Positions 37,294 through 46,032 of a stretch of DNA of 64,000 nt are shown piece by piece (the stretch's first letter is position 1; each line of letters starts with the position of its first letter). Both the position numbers and the translations under genes were made by a program. The notes under the pieces are model-generated. The model was not told the origin of the DNA and searched no databases. It worked only from the letters and a program-made list of their open reading frames with translations. This stretch comes from Bacteroidia bacterium Ga0077558 (GTDB lineage Bacteria > Bacteroidota > Bacteroidia > Chitinophagales > Chitinophagaceae): NCBI GenBank assembly GCA_001464625.1, contig LNFJ01000151.1, positions 1 through 64,000 on the forward strand, written 5' to 3'.

Positions 37294-37340
37294 AAAGTTA
37301 CGAATTAAAGTCTCGTAACTCATAGCTCGCAGCTCACTGC
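37294..37340. repeat. Word-like filler upstream of pyrE
   Basis: A run of GTAACT/GAGCT-type words (GTTACGAATTAAAG, CTCGTAACTC, AGCTCGCAGCTCAC), partly self-complementary. Confidence 0.45.
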
Positions 37341-37347
37341 TTTTTTT

Positions 37348-37355
37348 TACCTTCG
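37348..37355 (+). promoter_or_regulatory. -7 promoter box immediately before pyrE
   Basis: TACCTTCG (TAnnTTCG) only 4 nt before ATG 37360, predicting a nearly leaderless transcript as at prfB and serA. Confidence 0.5.
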
Positions 37356-37359
37356 CTGT

Positions 37360-37995
37360 ATGACAGATGCCAAAGCCGTTGCCGAAAAATTGTTACAAGT
37401 AAACGCCGTTAAATTAAGTCCCGATCAGCCTTATACCTGGGCCAGCGGTTGGAAAAGCCCGATTTACTGTGATAATAGAAAAGTGCTATCATTTCCTTTC
37501 ATCAGGGATTATATTAAGTCCGAAATGTGCAATGTAGTTTTTGAAAAATTTCCGGAAGCAGAAATACTTGCGGGAGTAGCAACAGCCGGCATAGCCTGGG
37601 GTGCCATGGCTGCGGATCAATTAAAGCTTCCTTATATCTATGTTCGTCCAAAACCCAAAGAACATGGATTGGGTAATCAGATAGAAGGACATTATGAAAA
37701 AGGGCAGAAGGTGGTGGTAATAGAAGACCTTGTTTCTACCGGTAAGAGCAGCTTGCAGGTGGTGGATGTATTAAAAGCACAGGGATTGGAAGTGATTGGA
37801 ATGGTGTCCATTTTTACTTATGGCTTTGCCGCTGCAACGGAAGCTTTCGCTACTAACTCATTGACCTACTATTCGCTTACCACTTATGCTGATTTGATAG
37901 AATCTGCTATTCAAAAAGGGATTGTTTCAGTTGACCAGCAAGATATTTTGTTAAAGTGGAGAGATGATCCGGCTAACTGGGAAGGCAATTCGTAA
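37360..37995 (+). CDS. pyrE: Orotate phosphoribosyltransferase
   Basis: A 211-residue enzyme that makes orotidine 5'-phosphate from orotate and PRPP. The PRPP-binding motif VVVIEDLVSTGKSSLQ is clear, with GVATAGIAWGAMAADQL and the YVRPKPKEHGLGNQIEG loop. It lies 1.9 kb from pyrB, with CoA and Nudix genes between. Confidence 0.95.
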   Translation: MTDAKAVAEKLLQVNAVKLSPDQPYTWASGWKSPIYCDNRKVLSFPFIRDYIKSEMCNVVFEKFPEAEILAGVATAGIAWGAMAADQLKLPYIYVRPKPKEHGLGNQIEGHYEKGQKVVVIEDLVSTGKSSLQVVDVLKAQGLEVIGMVSIFTYGFAAATEAFATNSLTYYSLTTYADLIESAIQKGIVSVDQQDILLKWRDDPANWEGNS

Positions 37996-38014
37996 TTTTA
38001 GACTCAAATAAAAA

Positions 38015-38410
38015 ATGATGGTAAAAAAGATTTTATTCTCTATTATAGCTGTAATCGGAATGTCCATTGCCGGGTTCTCGCAAACAAAGGCATTGGTACA
38101 AGCAACAATAAAAACGCCTACGGCTCTCTGCCAAAGCTGTAAAGAAAGAATTGAAGCCTACCTGAAGCGGTATGACGGAGTAACTGAGATAAACGTAAAC
38201 TTCAGAAAAGGCGAGACGAAGGTTAAATACCATACAGACCGTACGGATATTGAGCAGATAAAAACAGCTATTGCAAATGCTGGTTATGATGCAGATGATA
38301 TTCCTGCAACAGAAGATATGTACAAAAGACTACCGAAAAGCTGCAAAAAACCTGAAGATGGTGGTGGTCATCCTAAACCAAAAACACCGCCACCTCCACC
38401 GCAACAATAA
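38015..38410 (+). CDS. Secreted heavy-metal-associated (HMA) domain protein
   Basis: A 131-residue protein with a signal peptide (about 1-22, IGMSIAGFSQ) and one HMA/ferredoxin-like fold (about 28-95). The metal site is the CxxC of LCQSCKE, and GYDADD closes the domain. The tail is proline-rich (PPPPPQQ). It probably binds copper or another soft metal in the periplasm. Tandem ATGs at 38015 and 38018 are both possible. It follows pyrE by 19 nt. Confidence 0.85.
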   Translation: MMVKKILFSIIAVIGMSIAGFSQTKALVQATIKTPTALCQSCKERIEAYLKRYDGVTEINVNFRKGETKVKYHTDRTDIEQIKTAIANAGYDADDIPATEDMYKRLPKSCKKPEDGGGHPKPKTPPPPPQQ

Positions 38411-38415
38411 ATTAC

Positions 38416-38445
38416 AACCCTCCATTACCGGAGGGTTTCTTATTT
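38416..38445. terminator. Terminator shared by HMA and LEA2-like genes
   Basis: Stem AACCCTCC / GGAGGGTT (38416-38423, 38430-38437) with a 6-nt loop, followed by TTTCTTATTTT. Confidence 0.75.
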
Positions 38446-38904
38446 TAATAAAGCTGCAATATTCTGCTTACCCTCGTAATTGATAGGATAATTAATATAA
38501 ACAAAACTCTTTCCCACTTTTGCCACGCCTTTTACTCTTAGCATTACTTCATTACTCAGAAAAGCTGCAAACGAATTTTTGAGCAGTTTACCCATATCCA
38601 CTTTTAGTTTAACAGGTAAATAGAAAGAATCTCTTGCCGGAATATGTATTAAACTGTCCATGGAAAACATACCCAGTACATTGCCATCGATCCAGGCCTC
38701 ACCCTGCACTTCTTTTAGTTTCAGTTTAGAATTGTTGGGGTTAAAATAATACAGATTAAGTGACAGGGTAGATTCCTTTACGCCGAGCTTATCAAGATTA
38801 ATATTATCAATTCGTTTAAAGTCAGGCTCCTTAAAAGAATTACAGGAGGGTAGATAAAATCCCAAACCCATCAGACAAAAGAGATAAACCAACCGACCTT
38901 GCAT
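38440..38904 (-). CDS. LEA type 2-like lipoprotein
   Basis: A 154-residue lipoprotein (lipobox region YLPSC, Cys about 21) with a single beta-sandwich typical of LEA2/water-stress domains (STLSLNLYYFNPNNSKLKLKEVQGEAWIDG). Bacterial members are envelope proteins of unknown function. It converges on the HMA gene. Confidence 0.8.
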   Translation of the reverse strand: MQGRLVYLFCLMGLGFYLPSCNSFKEPDFKRIDNINLDKLGVKESTLSLNLYYFNPNNSKLKLKEVQGEAWIDGNVLGMFSMDSLIHIPARDSFYLPVKLKVDMGKLLKNSFAAFLSNEVMLRVKGVAKVGKSFVYINYPINYEGKQNIAALLK

Positions 38905-39623
38905 ACTACATTTATTTTTTGCAAAATAGGGGAAAGGAACGTCTGCTTCCTGCTTTCTTGTAAATACCGGAAACAGTCAGTTATCCACAAAAACTCTTAC
39001 CAACTATTTTAGGGGCTACGAAACTAATAGTAAAAGCCCTATTGCGGTAATGTGCAGGGTAGGCGGGAAGCCAATATTAAATAGCTAACCATTTTAGATT
39101 GTTTTTGGGAAAACTGGGATATAATACCCCTTAATAATTTCATATTCTATTACTAATTTATTTAGAATAGTTGTTTTTTAAAGTAATTCATCGAAAGCTA
39201 ATTTATTTAGCTATATTTTTTTATATTTTATATTGTTTATTAGTACTTTAAATTAGTAGAATAAACTTAATAATTCATAATTTTTTAGTACTAATGTTAT
39301 TATTTGACGATTATTTATACTACTCTAATTTATTAGCATTTTATAGTATTAATTAATGATTATCAATTATATTTAACACTTATTGATGTATTAACTAGAT
39401 ATAAAAATTAGAATAGATATTATTTTATATGTATAGAGAAAAGTGAAATAGGGAATTATGATTTGAATTATAATTAAAAGCTCATAACTCCCTCATTACC
39501 GTATAAATACGACTGATGTTTACTGGCAACTATTTATCCAGATAGCTGGTAAATCCCTAGTATTTTAACTTTCTATTTTGTAGATTAGCATCTCTTTCTT
39601 CACGATTCAGGACTTTGGACCCA
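38905..39623. other. Very AT-rich divergent intergenic region with DnaA-box-like sites
   Basis: 719 nt without a gene. A perfect DnaA-box match TTATCCACA lies at 38981-38989, and a one-mismatch TTATCCAGA at 39534-39542. Between them, about 39120-39480 is extremely AT-rich and holds three CTAATTTATT(T)AG copies (39153, 39198, 39325) and two TTAGTACT copies (39240, 39285). It could be an origin-like region or an AT-rich promoter region of the adhesin gene. Confidence 0.6.
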
Positions 39624-42600
39624 ATGAGAAAATTTTACCTTCTAAGTACCCTTGTACTAGCCATGCTTTGTGGTAGTACCTCTTATGCTCAAGATTTTTC
39701 TAACAAAGGAAAAGATTTTTGGGTAGCCTATGGTTACCATCAGGCAATGTCTCCAGGAGGGGGCAATGGCCAACAAATGGTTTTATACTTTGCGGCAGAT
39801 CAGGCTGCAGTGGTAAATGTTTCCATTCCGTCTACTGGTTATTTTCAAAGTTATAACGTGCCTGCTAACTCGGTGGTTACTTCTAACCCTATTCCTAAAG
39901 CAGGTGCACAAGATGCCCGGTTAACCGCTGCTTCTAATTTTCCGGAAAATAAAGGTATACATATTACCAGCGATAAGCCTATTGTAGCTTATGCCCATAT
40001 TTATAATCAAAGTGTATCCGGAGCTACAATATTGTTCCCAACTGCTACATTAGGTAAGGAATATTATTCGGTCAACTATACTAATATTTCTAACACACCA
40101 AGCTCACATTGCTGGTTTTATGTTATTGCTGCTGATGCAGGATCAACAACGGTAGAAATAACTCCTAGTGCACCTACAACACTTGGACATCCTGCAGGAG
40201 TGCCTTTTACTGTTACGTTAACGCAGGGGCAGGTTTATAATGTAATGGGAACAGTTAGTGGTAATACCGGGGTCGATTTAACTGGTTCAACCATAAGGTC
40301 AATAAATACAGGAGGTGGTTGTAAACGGATTGGTGTTTTTTCAGGTAGTGGACGAATTAGCATTACATGTACAGGAGGCTCCAGTTCCTCGGATAATTAT
40401 ATGGTACAGGCATTCCCCAAATCTGCCTGGGGTAAAAGATATCTTACGGCAACTTCGGGCGGCAACCAGCAAAATAATATTTACCGAATTTGTGTTTCAA
40501 ATCCTGCAACAGTTGTTACTTTAAATGGTGCTCCTATTGGATTACCATTACAAGGTGGGTTTTACTACGAAATAGCGGCATCAAACACCCCAAAATTGAT
40601 TGAAGCAGATCAGCCTATCATGGTAGCACAGTATCTTACTTCCAGAGGAGCTTGTGGTAATGGTAATGGTAATGGAGATCCCGAAGTAATTTATTTAAGT
40701 CCGGTGGAGCAAAACATCAATAAGGTTTTATGGAATGCAACACCAAATTTTTCAATACTTGAACATTATTTTAATGCTGTTGTCCCTAATGGCGGAACAG
40801 GGATTAGTTCCTTTAGATTGGATGGTAATCCTCTACCTCTGGGTTCTTTTATTACACATCCGCAAGACCCCAATTATTCTTATGTAAAATTCTCTGTAGG
40901 AGCAGGGCCACATACAATTCTATCCGATTCTGGTTTTAATGCTATTGCATATGGGTATGGTGATGCAGAATCATATGGTTACAATGCCGGTACAAATATT
41001 AAAGATATCTATCAATACATATCTGTTCAAAACCCGGCTGCTACCGTTAATTTTCCTGCTGCTTGTAAGGACATCCCTTTCAATTTCACCATGACATTTC
41101 CTTACCAGCCGACAAGTATTGAATGGGATTTAGGAACCCTGGGAACTTTTTCAATGCCAGACCCCAGTATTTATTATACAGGACCAATTGTTGTTGCCGG
41201 AAAAACATTACACCAATATCGTATTCCAACTCCTTATACAATAACTGTAGCAGGAACTTACCCGATTAAATTAACAGCAACTAACCCTACACCGGATGGC
41301 TGTGGCGGTGTGCAGGAAATTGAATTTGATCTGCAGGTTTTTGATAAGCCTTTAGCAGATTTTAATTTTGCAACTTCTGGTTGTGTAAATAGCCCGGTTA
41401 ATTTTACAGAAAATAACACATCAACCAGGGCCATTACCGATAGACATTGGAATTTTGCCGATGCTTCACCTTTTGGAACAACAGCTAATCCAACGCATAC
41501 GTATACAGCACCGGGTTCTTATGAGGTGAAGTTTACTTATACAAACGATATTGGTTGCGTAGCAGATACAGCCCGTAAAACTGTAGTAATCACTAATCCT
41601 CCCGTTGCAGATTTTAGTCATGCAGGTCCATACTGTGTTGGTAGTCCTGTAAATTTTACAGATTTATCGACAGCAATTCCGGGAGGCACCTATGCATGGA
41701 ATTTTGGAGATGGAAGTCCGATCAGTAATGTTCAAAACCCAACGCATACTTATGCAACGGCAGGACCATTCACTGTTTCATTAACTGTAACATCAGCCTC
41801 TGGTTGTGTTAGCTTACCTATAACTAAAAACATTACTGTAAATCCAAAACCCACGGCTGATTTTGCTTTACCTGTTGCTTGTTTACCAGTTGGAGCAGCT
41901 CAATTCAATGATGGTTCCACTCCGGGTGCAGGAAATACAATTACTACCTGGGCATGGACTTTTGGGGATGCAGGAACTGCCAACACACAAAACCCTTTAC
42001 ATAATTATACAACAGCAGGTCCTTTTACTGTTGGTCTTACTGTTACTACCAACACAGGTTGCACTGATACAAGAACGCAAACACTTAGTACAGTTTATGC
42101 TGAACCACAAGCGGCCTTTACAGCACCATTGGATGTTTGCCTGGGTTCTACAGTAAACTTTACAGATGGAAGTAGTGCGCCGGGAAATTCAGTTACACAA
42201 TGGAGATGGGATTTTGGAGATGGAAGCCCGATCAGTAATATTCAAAACCCAACGCATACCTATACCACTGCAGGTCCTTTTACAGTAACATTGAATGTTA
42301 CTTCCGCAGCAGGTTGTGCCACTGTAAATAATTCTGCTACCAGAACAGTTAATGTAAGAACATTACCAACTGCCAATGTAATTGGTGCGGCCACTGTTTG
42401 TCAAAATGGTACAGAGCCAACTATTACATTTACCGGTGCTGGCGGTACAGCACCCTATACTTTCACTTATTCTATTGATAATGGTTCGGGACCTGTTGTT
42501 CAGGCACCGGTAACAACCGTATCCGGAAACTCAAGAACTATAAATGTACCAACTGCTGTTGCAGGTACTTTCAGGTATGCTTTAGTAAATGTTCAGGAAG

Positions 42601-44840
42601 GAAGCACTGCTTCCTGTAGCCAGGCGCAAACAGGATTTGTTGATGTATTGGTAAGGCCATTACCAGGTGCTACCATAACAGGTGCTACGGAGGTTTGTGT
42701 TAATGCTCCTTCGCCAACTATTACGTTTACTGGTTCCAATGGAGTTGCACCATATACCTTCCATTATCGAATTAATAGCGGACCTATTCAAACGATTGTT
42801 ACAACCGTTGGTAACACAGTTACTGTTGCGGTTCCAACAACGGGTACTGGTACATTCACCTATGAATTAGTGGATGTTCAGGAAAGCAGTACAAATAGTT
42901 GTTTACGAACTTTTACACCTGCTTCTTTAACCGCTGCCGTTACTGTAAAACAATTACCTACTGCTACTATCATTGGCTCCGCAGATGTTTGCCTGAATGC
43001 AGCAACGCATAATATAACATTTACCGGGGCAGGTGGTACATCGCCTTATCAATTCCGGTATAGAATTGTTGGAGATCCAACGCCTTTCTATACAGCAACT
43101 ACAATAGCTCCATCAAATACTGTTAATGTGCCGGTGCAAACCAATGTGGCCGGAACCTTTACGTACCAATTGTTAAGTGTGCAAGAGGGTGGTGTTAGTG
43201 CTTGTGCACAACCACAAACTGGTTCTGTCACAACTACTATTAATCCATTACCAACAGCCAACTTTGCGCCTTCAGCCATTATTTGTGAGGACAGGGTAAT
43301 ATCATTTAATGATTTATCTGTACCCGGTGCTGGTAACATTGTATCATGGGCCTGGAATTTTGGTGACCCGAATGCATCATCATCTAACCCCAATACATCA
43401 ACAGATCAGAACCCATCACATATTTATACAGTTGCAGGAGATTACGAAATTAAACTTATTGTTACTACCGATAAAGGTTGCGAAAGTATTGAGGTTTCTA
43501 AATCAATTACAGTCAATGTAAATCCTACTGCTGATTTTACTCCTCCGCTTGCATGTGTGGCAGATGTAAATGCACAGTTTACTGATTTGGGTACTGTTAA
43601 CCCTGGAACTGTTACAGGCTGGGATTGGAATTTCGGCGACCCAAATTCAAATGGCGCAAATCCTAATACATCAACGGTAAAAAATCCTACCCATCATTTT
43701 ACAGTGGCAGGACCTTATACGGTACGGCAAATTGTAATCAGTAATACTGGTTGCAGAGACACTACGTCAAAAACATTTACGGTGAACGATTTACCGGTTT
43801 CCAATTTTACTATTGAAAATGTGGGCTCCGTTTGTTCCAATCAATCTATTACTATTAAGGATGCTGCAACAACTGCCTTTGGAGCAATAACAAAACTGGA
43901 AATATTCTGGGATTACCTGAATGATCCTACTGCTAAAACAACAGATGCAACACCTGTTGCCGGAAAATTATATACTAACAACTATGCTGAATTTGGTACT
44001 CCTGCAACCAGAACATTCCGTATCCGGTATGTAGCCTATACAGGAGATAATTGTATTAGCTCCTTTGAGAGAGATGTTACTTTACTGGCCACACCAACCC
44101 TAGCTTTTGCACCGGTGCCCGGTATTTGTTCCGATGTACCGGCATTCCAGATAACACAGGCACAATTAGTAAATGCATTGCCGGGTGGCCCTGCTTTATT
44201 TAGTGGTAATGGTGTATCACCTACTGGTTTGTTTAATCCTGCAGTAGCAGGAGTGGGTACACATGTTATTCGTTATTCTTATACAGGTACTAATGGTTGC
44301 AGTAATTTCCTGGAGCAACCCATTGAAGTTTATCCTGATCCTGTTTTAAATGCAGGACCTGATAAAGTGGTATTAGAAGGTGGACAGGTAATGTTAACTC
44401 CAGCTTCAAATATTGGTTTAACGATTACTTATTTATGGACGCCAGCATTAGGGTTAAATGATCCAACATCACCATTCCCCATTGCATCCCCTGCTACGGA
44501 CAGAACTTATACACTTACTGTTACTTCAGATAAAGGATGCACTGACAGTGATGATGTTTTTGTAAAAGTGTTGAAGAATCCGTTGATACCAAATATTTTC
44601 AGCCCGAATGGCGACGGAGTGCATGATAGATGGGCAATTGCTTATTTAGAAAGCTATCCGGGTTGTACAGTGGATATCTACAACCGCTATGGACAGTTGG
44701 TGTACCGTTCAGTTGGTTATGCCACAGCATGGGATGGAAAAGCAAACGGAAAAGATGTACCGGTAGGTACTTATTACTATGTAATTGATCCTAAAAATGG
44801 CCGTGGTAAGTTATCCGGTTATGTAGATGTAATACGATAA
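39624..44840 (+). CDS. Giant PKD-repeat adhesin with T9SS type B (CHU_C) sorting domain
   Basis: A 1738-residue secreted protein. Signal peptide about 1-22 (GSTSYAQ). The N-terminal about 450 residues resemble an IgGFc-binding-type domain (NKGKDFWVAYGYHQ, GIHITSDKPIVAYAH). The middle has about six PKD domains (WNFGDGSPISNVQNPTHTY type) and three similar SprB-like units starting LPTA/LPGA with TITFTGAGGTAPY. The C-terminus (SPNGDGVHDRW ... YVDVIR) is a CHU_C gliding-motility sorting domain for type IX secretion. ATG 39624 is chosen over TTG 39615. It likely acts on the cell surface in adhesion or gliding. Confidence 0.92.
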   Translation: MRKFYLLSTLVLAMLCGSTSYAQDFSNKGKDFWVAYGYHQAMSPGGGNGQQMVLYFAADQAAVVNVSIPSTGYFQSYNVPANSVVTSNPIPKAGAQDARLTAASNFPENKGIHITSDKPIVAYAHIYNQSVSGATILFPTATLGKEYYSVNYTNISNTPSSHCWFYVIAADAGSTTVEITPSAPTTLGHPAGVPFTVTLTQGQVYNVMGTVSGNTGVDLTGSTIRSINTGGGCKRIGVFSGSGRISITCTGGSSSSDNYMVQAFPKSAWGKRYLTATSGGNQQNNIYRICVSNPATVVTLNGAPIGLPLQGGFYYEIAASNTPKLIEADQPIMVAQYLTSRGACGNGNGNGDPEVIYLSPVEQNINKVLWNATPNFSILEHYFNAVVPNGGTGISSFRLDGNPLPLGSFITHPQDPNYSYVKFSVGAGPHTILSDSGFNAIAYGYGDAESYGYNAGTNIKDIYQYISVQNPAATVNFPAACKDIPFNFTMTFPYQPTSIEWDLGTLGTFSMPDPSIYYTGPIVVAGKTLHQYRIPTPYTITVAGTYPIKLTATNPTPDGCGGVQEIEFDLQVFDKPLADFNFATSGCVNSPVNFTENNTSTRAITDRHWNFADASPFGTTANPTHTYTAPGSYEVKFTYTNDIGCVADTARKTVVITNPPVADFSHAGPYCVGSPVNFTDLSTAIPGGTYAWNFGDGSPISNVQNPTHTYATAGPFTVSLTVTSASGCVSLPITKNITVNPKPTADFALPVACLPVGAAQFNDGSTPGAGNTITTWAWTFGDAGTANTQNPLHNYTTAGPFTVGLTVTTNTGCTDTRTQTLSTVYAEPQAAFTAPLDVCLGSTVNFTDGSSAPGNSVTQWRWDFGDGSPISNIQNPTHTYTTAGPFTVTLNVTSAAGCATVNNSATRTVNVRTLPTANVIGAATVCQNGTEPTITFTGAGGTAPYTFTYSIDNGSGPVVQAPVTTVSGNSRTINVPTAVAGTFRYALVNVQEGSTASCSQAQTGFVDVLVRPLPGATITGATEVCVNAPSPTITFTGSNGVAPYTFHYRINSGPIQTIVTTVGNTVTVAVPTTGTGTFTYELVDVQESSTNSCLRTFTPASLTAAVTVKQLPTATIIGSADVCLNAATHNITFTGAGGTSPYQFRYRIVGDPTPFYTATTIAPSNTVNVPVQTNVAGTFTYQLLSVQEGGVSACAQPQTGSVTTTINPLPTANFAPSAIICEDRVISFNDLSVPGAGNIVSWAWNFGDPNASSSNPNTSTDQNPSHIYTVAGDYEIKLIVTTDKGCESIEVSKSITVNVNPTADFTPPLACVADVNAQFTDLGTVNPGTVTGWDWNFGDPNSNGANPNTSTVKNPTHHFTVAGPYTVRQIVISNTGCRDTTSKTFTVNDLPVSNFTIENVGSVCSNQSITIKDAATTAFGAITKLEIFWDYLNDPTAKTTDATPVAGKLYTNNYAEFGTPATRTFRIRYVAYTGDNCISSFERDVTLLATPTLAFAPVPGICSDVPAFQITQAQLVNALPGGPALFSGNGVSPTGLFNPAVAGVGTHVIRYSYTGTNGCSNFLEQPIEVYPDPVLNAGPDKVVLEGGQVMLTPASNIGLTITYLWTPALGLNDPTSPFPIASPATDRTYTLTVTSDKGCTDSDDVFVKVLKNPLIPNIFSPNGDGVHDRWAIAYLESYPGCTVDIYNRYGQLVYRSVGYATAWDGKANGKDVPVGTYYYVIDPKNGRGKLSGYVDVIR
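41701..41749 (+). repeat. PKD-coding direct repeat, copy 1
   Basis: 49 nt encoding DFGDGSPISN-type sequence. Copy 2 is at 42211-42259, identical but for 2 positions and 510 nt (170 codons) away. Confidence 0.8.
42211..42259 (+). repeat. PKD-coding direct repeat, copy 2
   Basis: See 41701-41749. Identity at synonymous positions suggests recent duplication or gene conversion. Confidence 0.8.
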
Positions 44841-44849
44841 ACAAAAGTA

Positions 44850-45920
44850 TTGAGCCAAAAAAAGCAAACAGTGAAAAAGATTTTTATTACAGCAGCAATG
44901 ATTTGTTCCGGTGTACTGGCCATAGGGCAACAACGTCCGCATTATACCCAGTATGTCATCAACCCATTTATAATTAATCCAGCCCTTACCGGAATTGAAA
45001 ACTATACAGATTTAAAAATGGCGGTACGAGATCAGTGGGTAGGTATTAACGGGGCGCCGAAAACAGTTTACTTAACTGTTCATGCGCCATTGGGAAAAGG
45101 AGATGATTATGCTACTTCTGCTACATCATTTGAAGTGCCGGGACAAAATCCAAGAGGACAGGCTTATTGGAGAAATTATACAGCGGCAGAACCTCACCAT
45201 GGAGTTGGATTGCAAATAATAAATGATCAAACAGGAAGTTTTCGTTTTCTTACAGCCAGTGCTACCTATGCCTATCATCTTGGTTTGAATGCAACTACCA
45301 ATCTATCTGGCGGTTTTTCTGCTGGTATTACTAAAGTAAGTATCGACAGAAGCAAACACAGCTTTGATGGTAATGGAGATCCTTCTGATCCTGCTTTAGG
45401 CTCTGCTTTCACCGGTGAGCTTACTAAAACGAGACCTAATTTAGGTGTAGGACTTTGGTTATATTCCCGTGACTATTTTGCCGGGTTTTCTGTACAGCAG
45501 GTAATACCGCAAACACTCAGTTTTGTAGACGATAATCCTTCTATACTACAGCAGGGAAAATTTGTTCCGCATATTTTTATGACGGCTGGTGTTCGCTTTT
45601 TGTTATCAGAAGATATCAATATGATCCCTTCATTAATGGTTAAATATATTAAAGGAAGTTCCATCAGGGAATTTCAACCAGAAGCAAATGTGAAGTTGCA
45701 GTATCAGGATTTATTCTGGCTGGGTGGAAGTTATCGTTACCAGGATGGTTATGCTGGTATGATTGGGTTGAATGTAAAAAACACATTTAATGTTAGCTAT
45801 GCATTCGATAGAACCAATGCAAATTCTCAACTAAATGATTTTAGCCGTGGCACACATGAAATTGTATTTGGTTTCTTATTAGGAAACAAGTACAGCCAGG
45901 CATGCCCCAGATGTTATTAA
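44850..45920 (+). CDS. Type IX secretion PorP/SprF family membrane protein
   Basis: A PorP/SprF-type outer-membrane beta-barrel that helps deliver a partner adhesin to the surface. Family marks are QRPHYTQYVINPFIINPALTGIENYTDLKMAVRDQWVGI and barrel strands to the end. There is no ATG at the N-terminus: TTG 44850 (356 residues) or GTG 44871 (349 residues, starting KKIFITAAMICSG) are possible, and the GTG gives a tighter signal peptide. The frame continues directly from the adhesin, with only its stop and 9 nt between. The pairing with a CHU_C adhesin is the known SprB-SprF arrangement. Confidence 0.9.
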   Translation: MSQKKQTVKKIFITAAMICSGVLAIGQQRPHYTQYVINPFIINPALTGIENYTDLKMAVRDQWVGINGAPKTVYLTVHAPLGKGDDYATSATSFEVPGQNPRGQAYWRNYTAAEPHHGVGLQIINDQTGSFRFLTASATYAYHLGLNATTNLSGGFSAGITKVSIDRSKHSFDGNGDPSDPALGSAFTGELTKTRPNLGVGLWLYSRDYFAGFSVQQVIPQTLSFVDDNPSILQQGKFVPHIFMTAGVRFLLSEDINMIPSLMVKYIKGSSIREFQPEANVKLQYQDLFWLGGSYRYQDGYAGMIGLNVKNTFNVSYAFDRTNANSQLNDFSRGTHEIVFGFLLGNKYSQACPRCY

Positions 45921-45950
45921 TACAAAAAGACGGAAGAAAAATAATTGTTG

Positions 45951-45980
45951 AATGCCGGACTCAGGTTCGGCATTTATTAT
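45951..45980 (+). terminator. Terminator after the PorP/SprF gene
   Basis: Stem AATGCCG / CGGCATT (45951-45957, 45968-45974) followed by TATTATTTG. Confidence 0.6.
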
Positions 45981-46032
45981 TTGTACCAAAAAAGGATGAA
46001 GAGGCAAAGAGAAAATAAGAAAGTTAAAGGAA

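Noticed and set aside
41345-43800. A CRISPR-like or tandem DNA array.
   Set aside because: The periodicity is protein-level PKD and SprB-like repeats inside one long coding frame.
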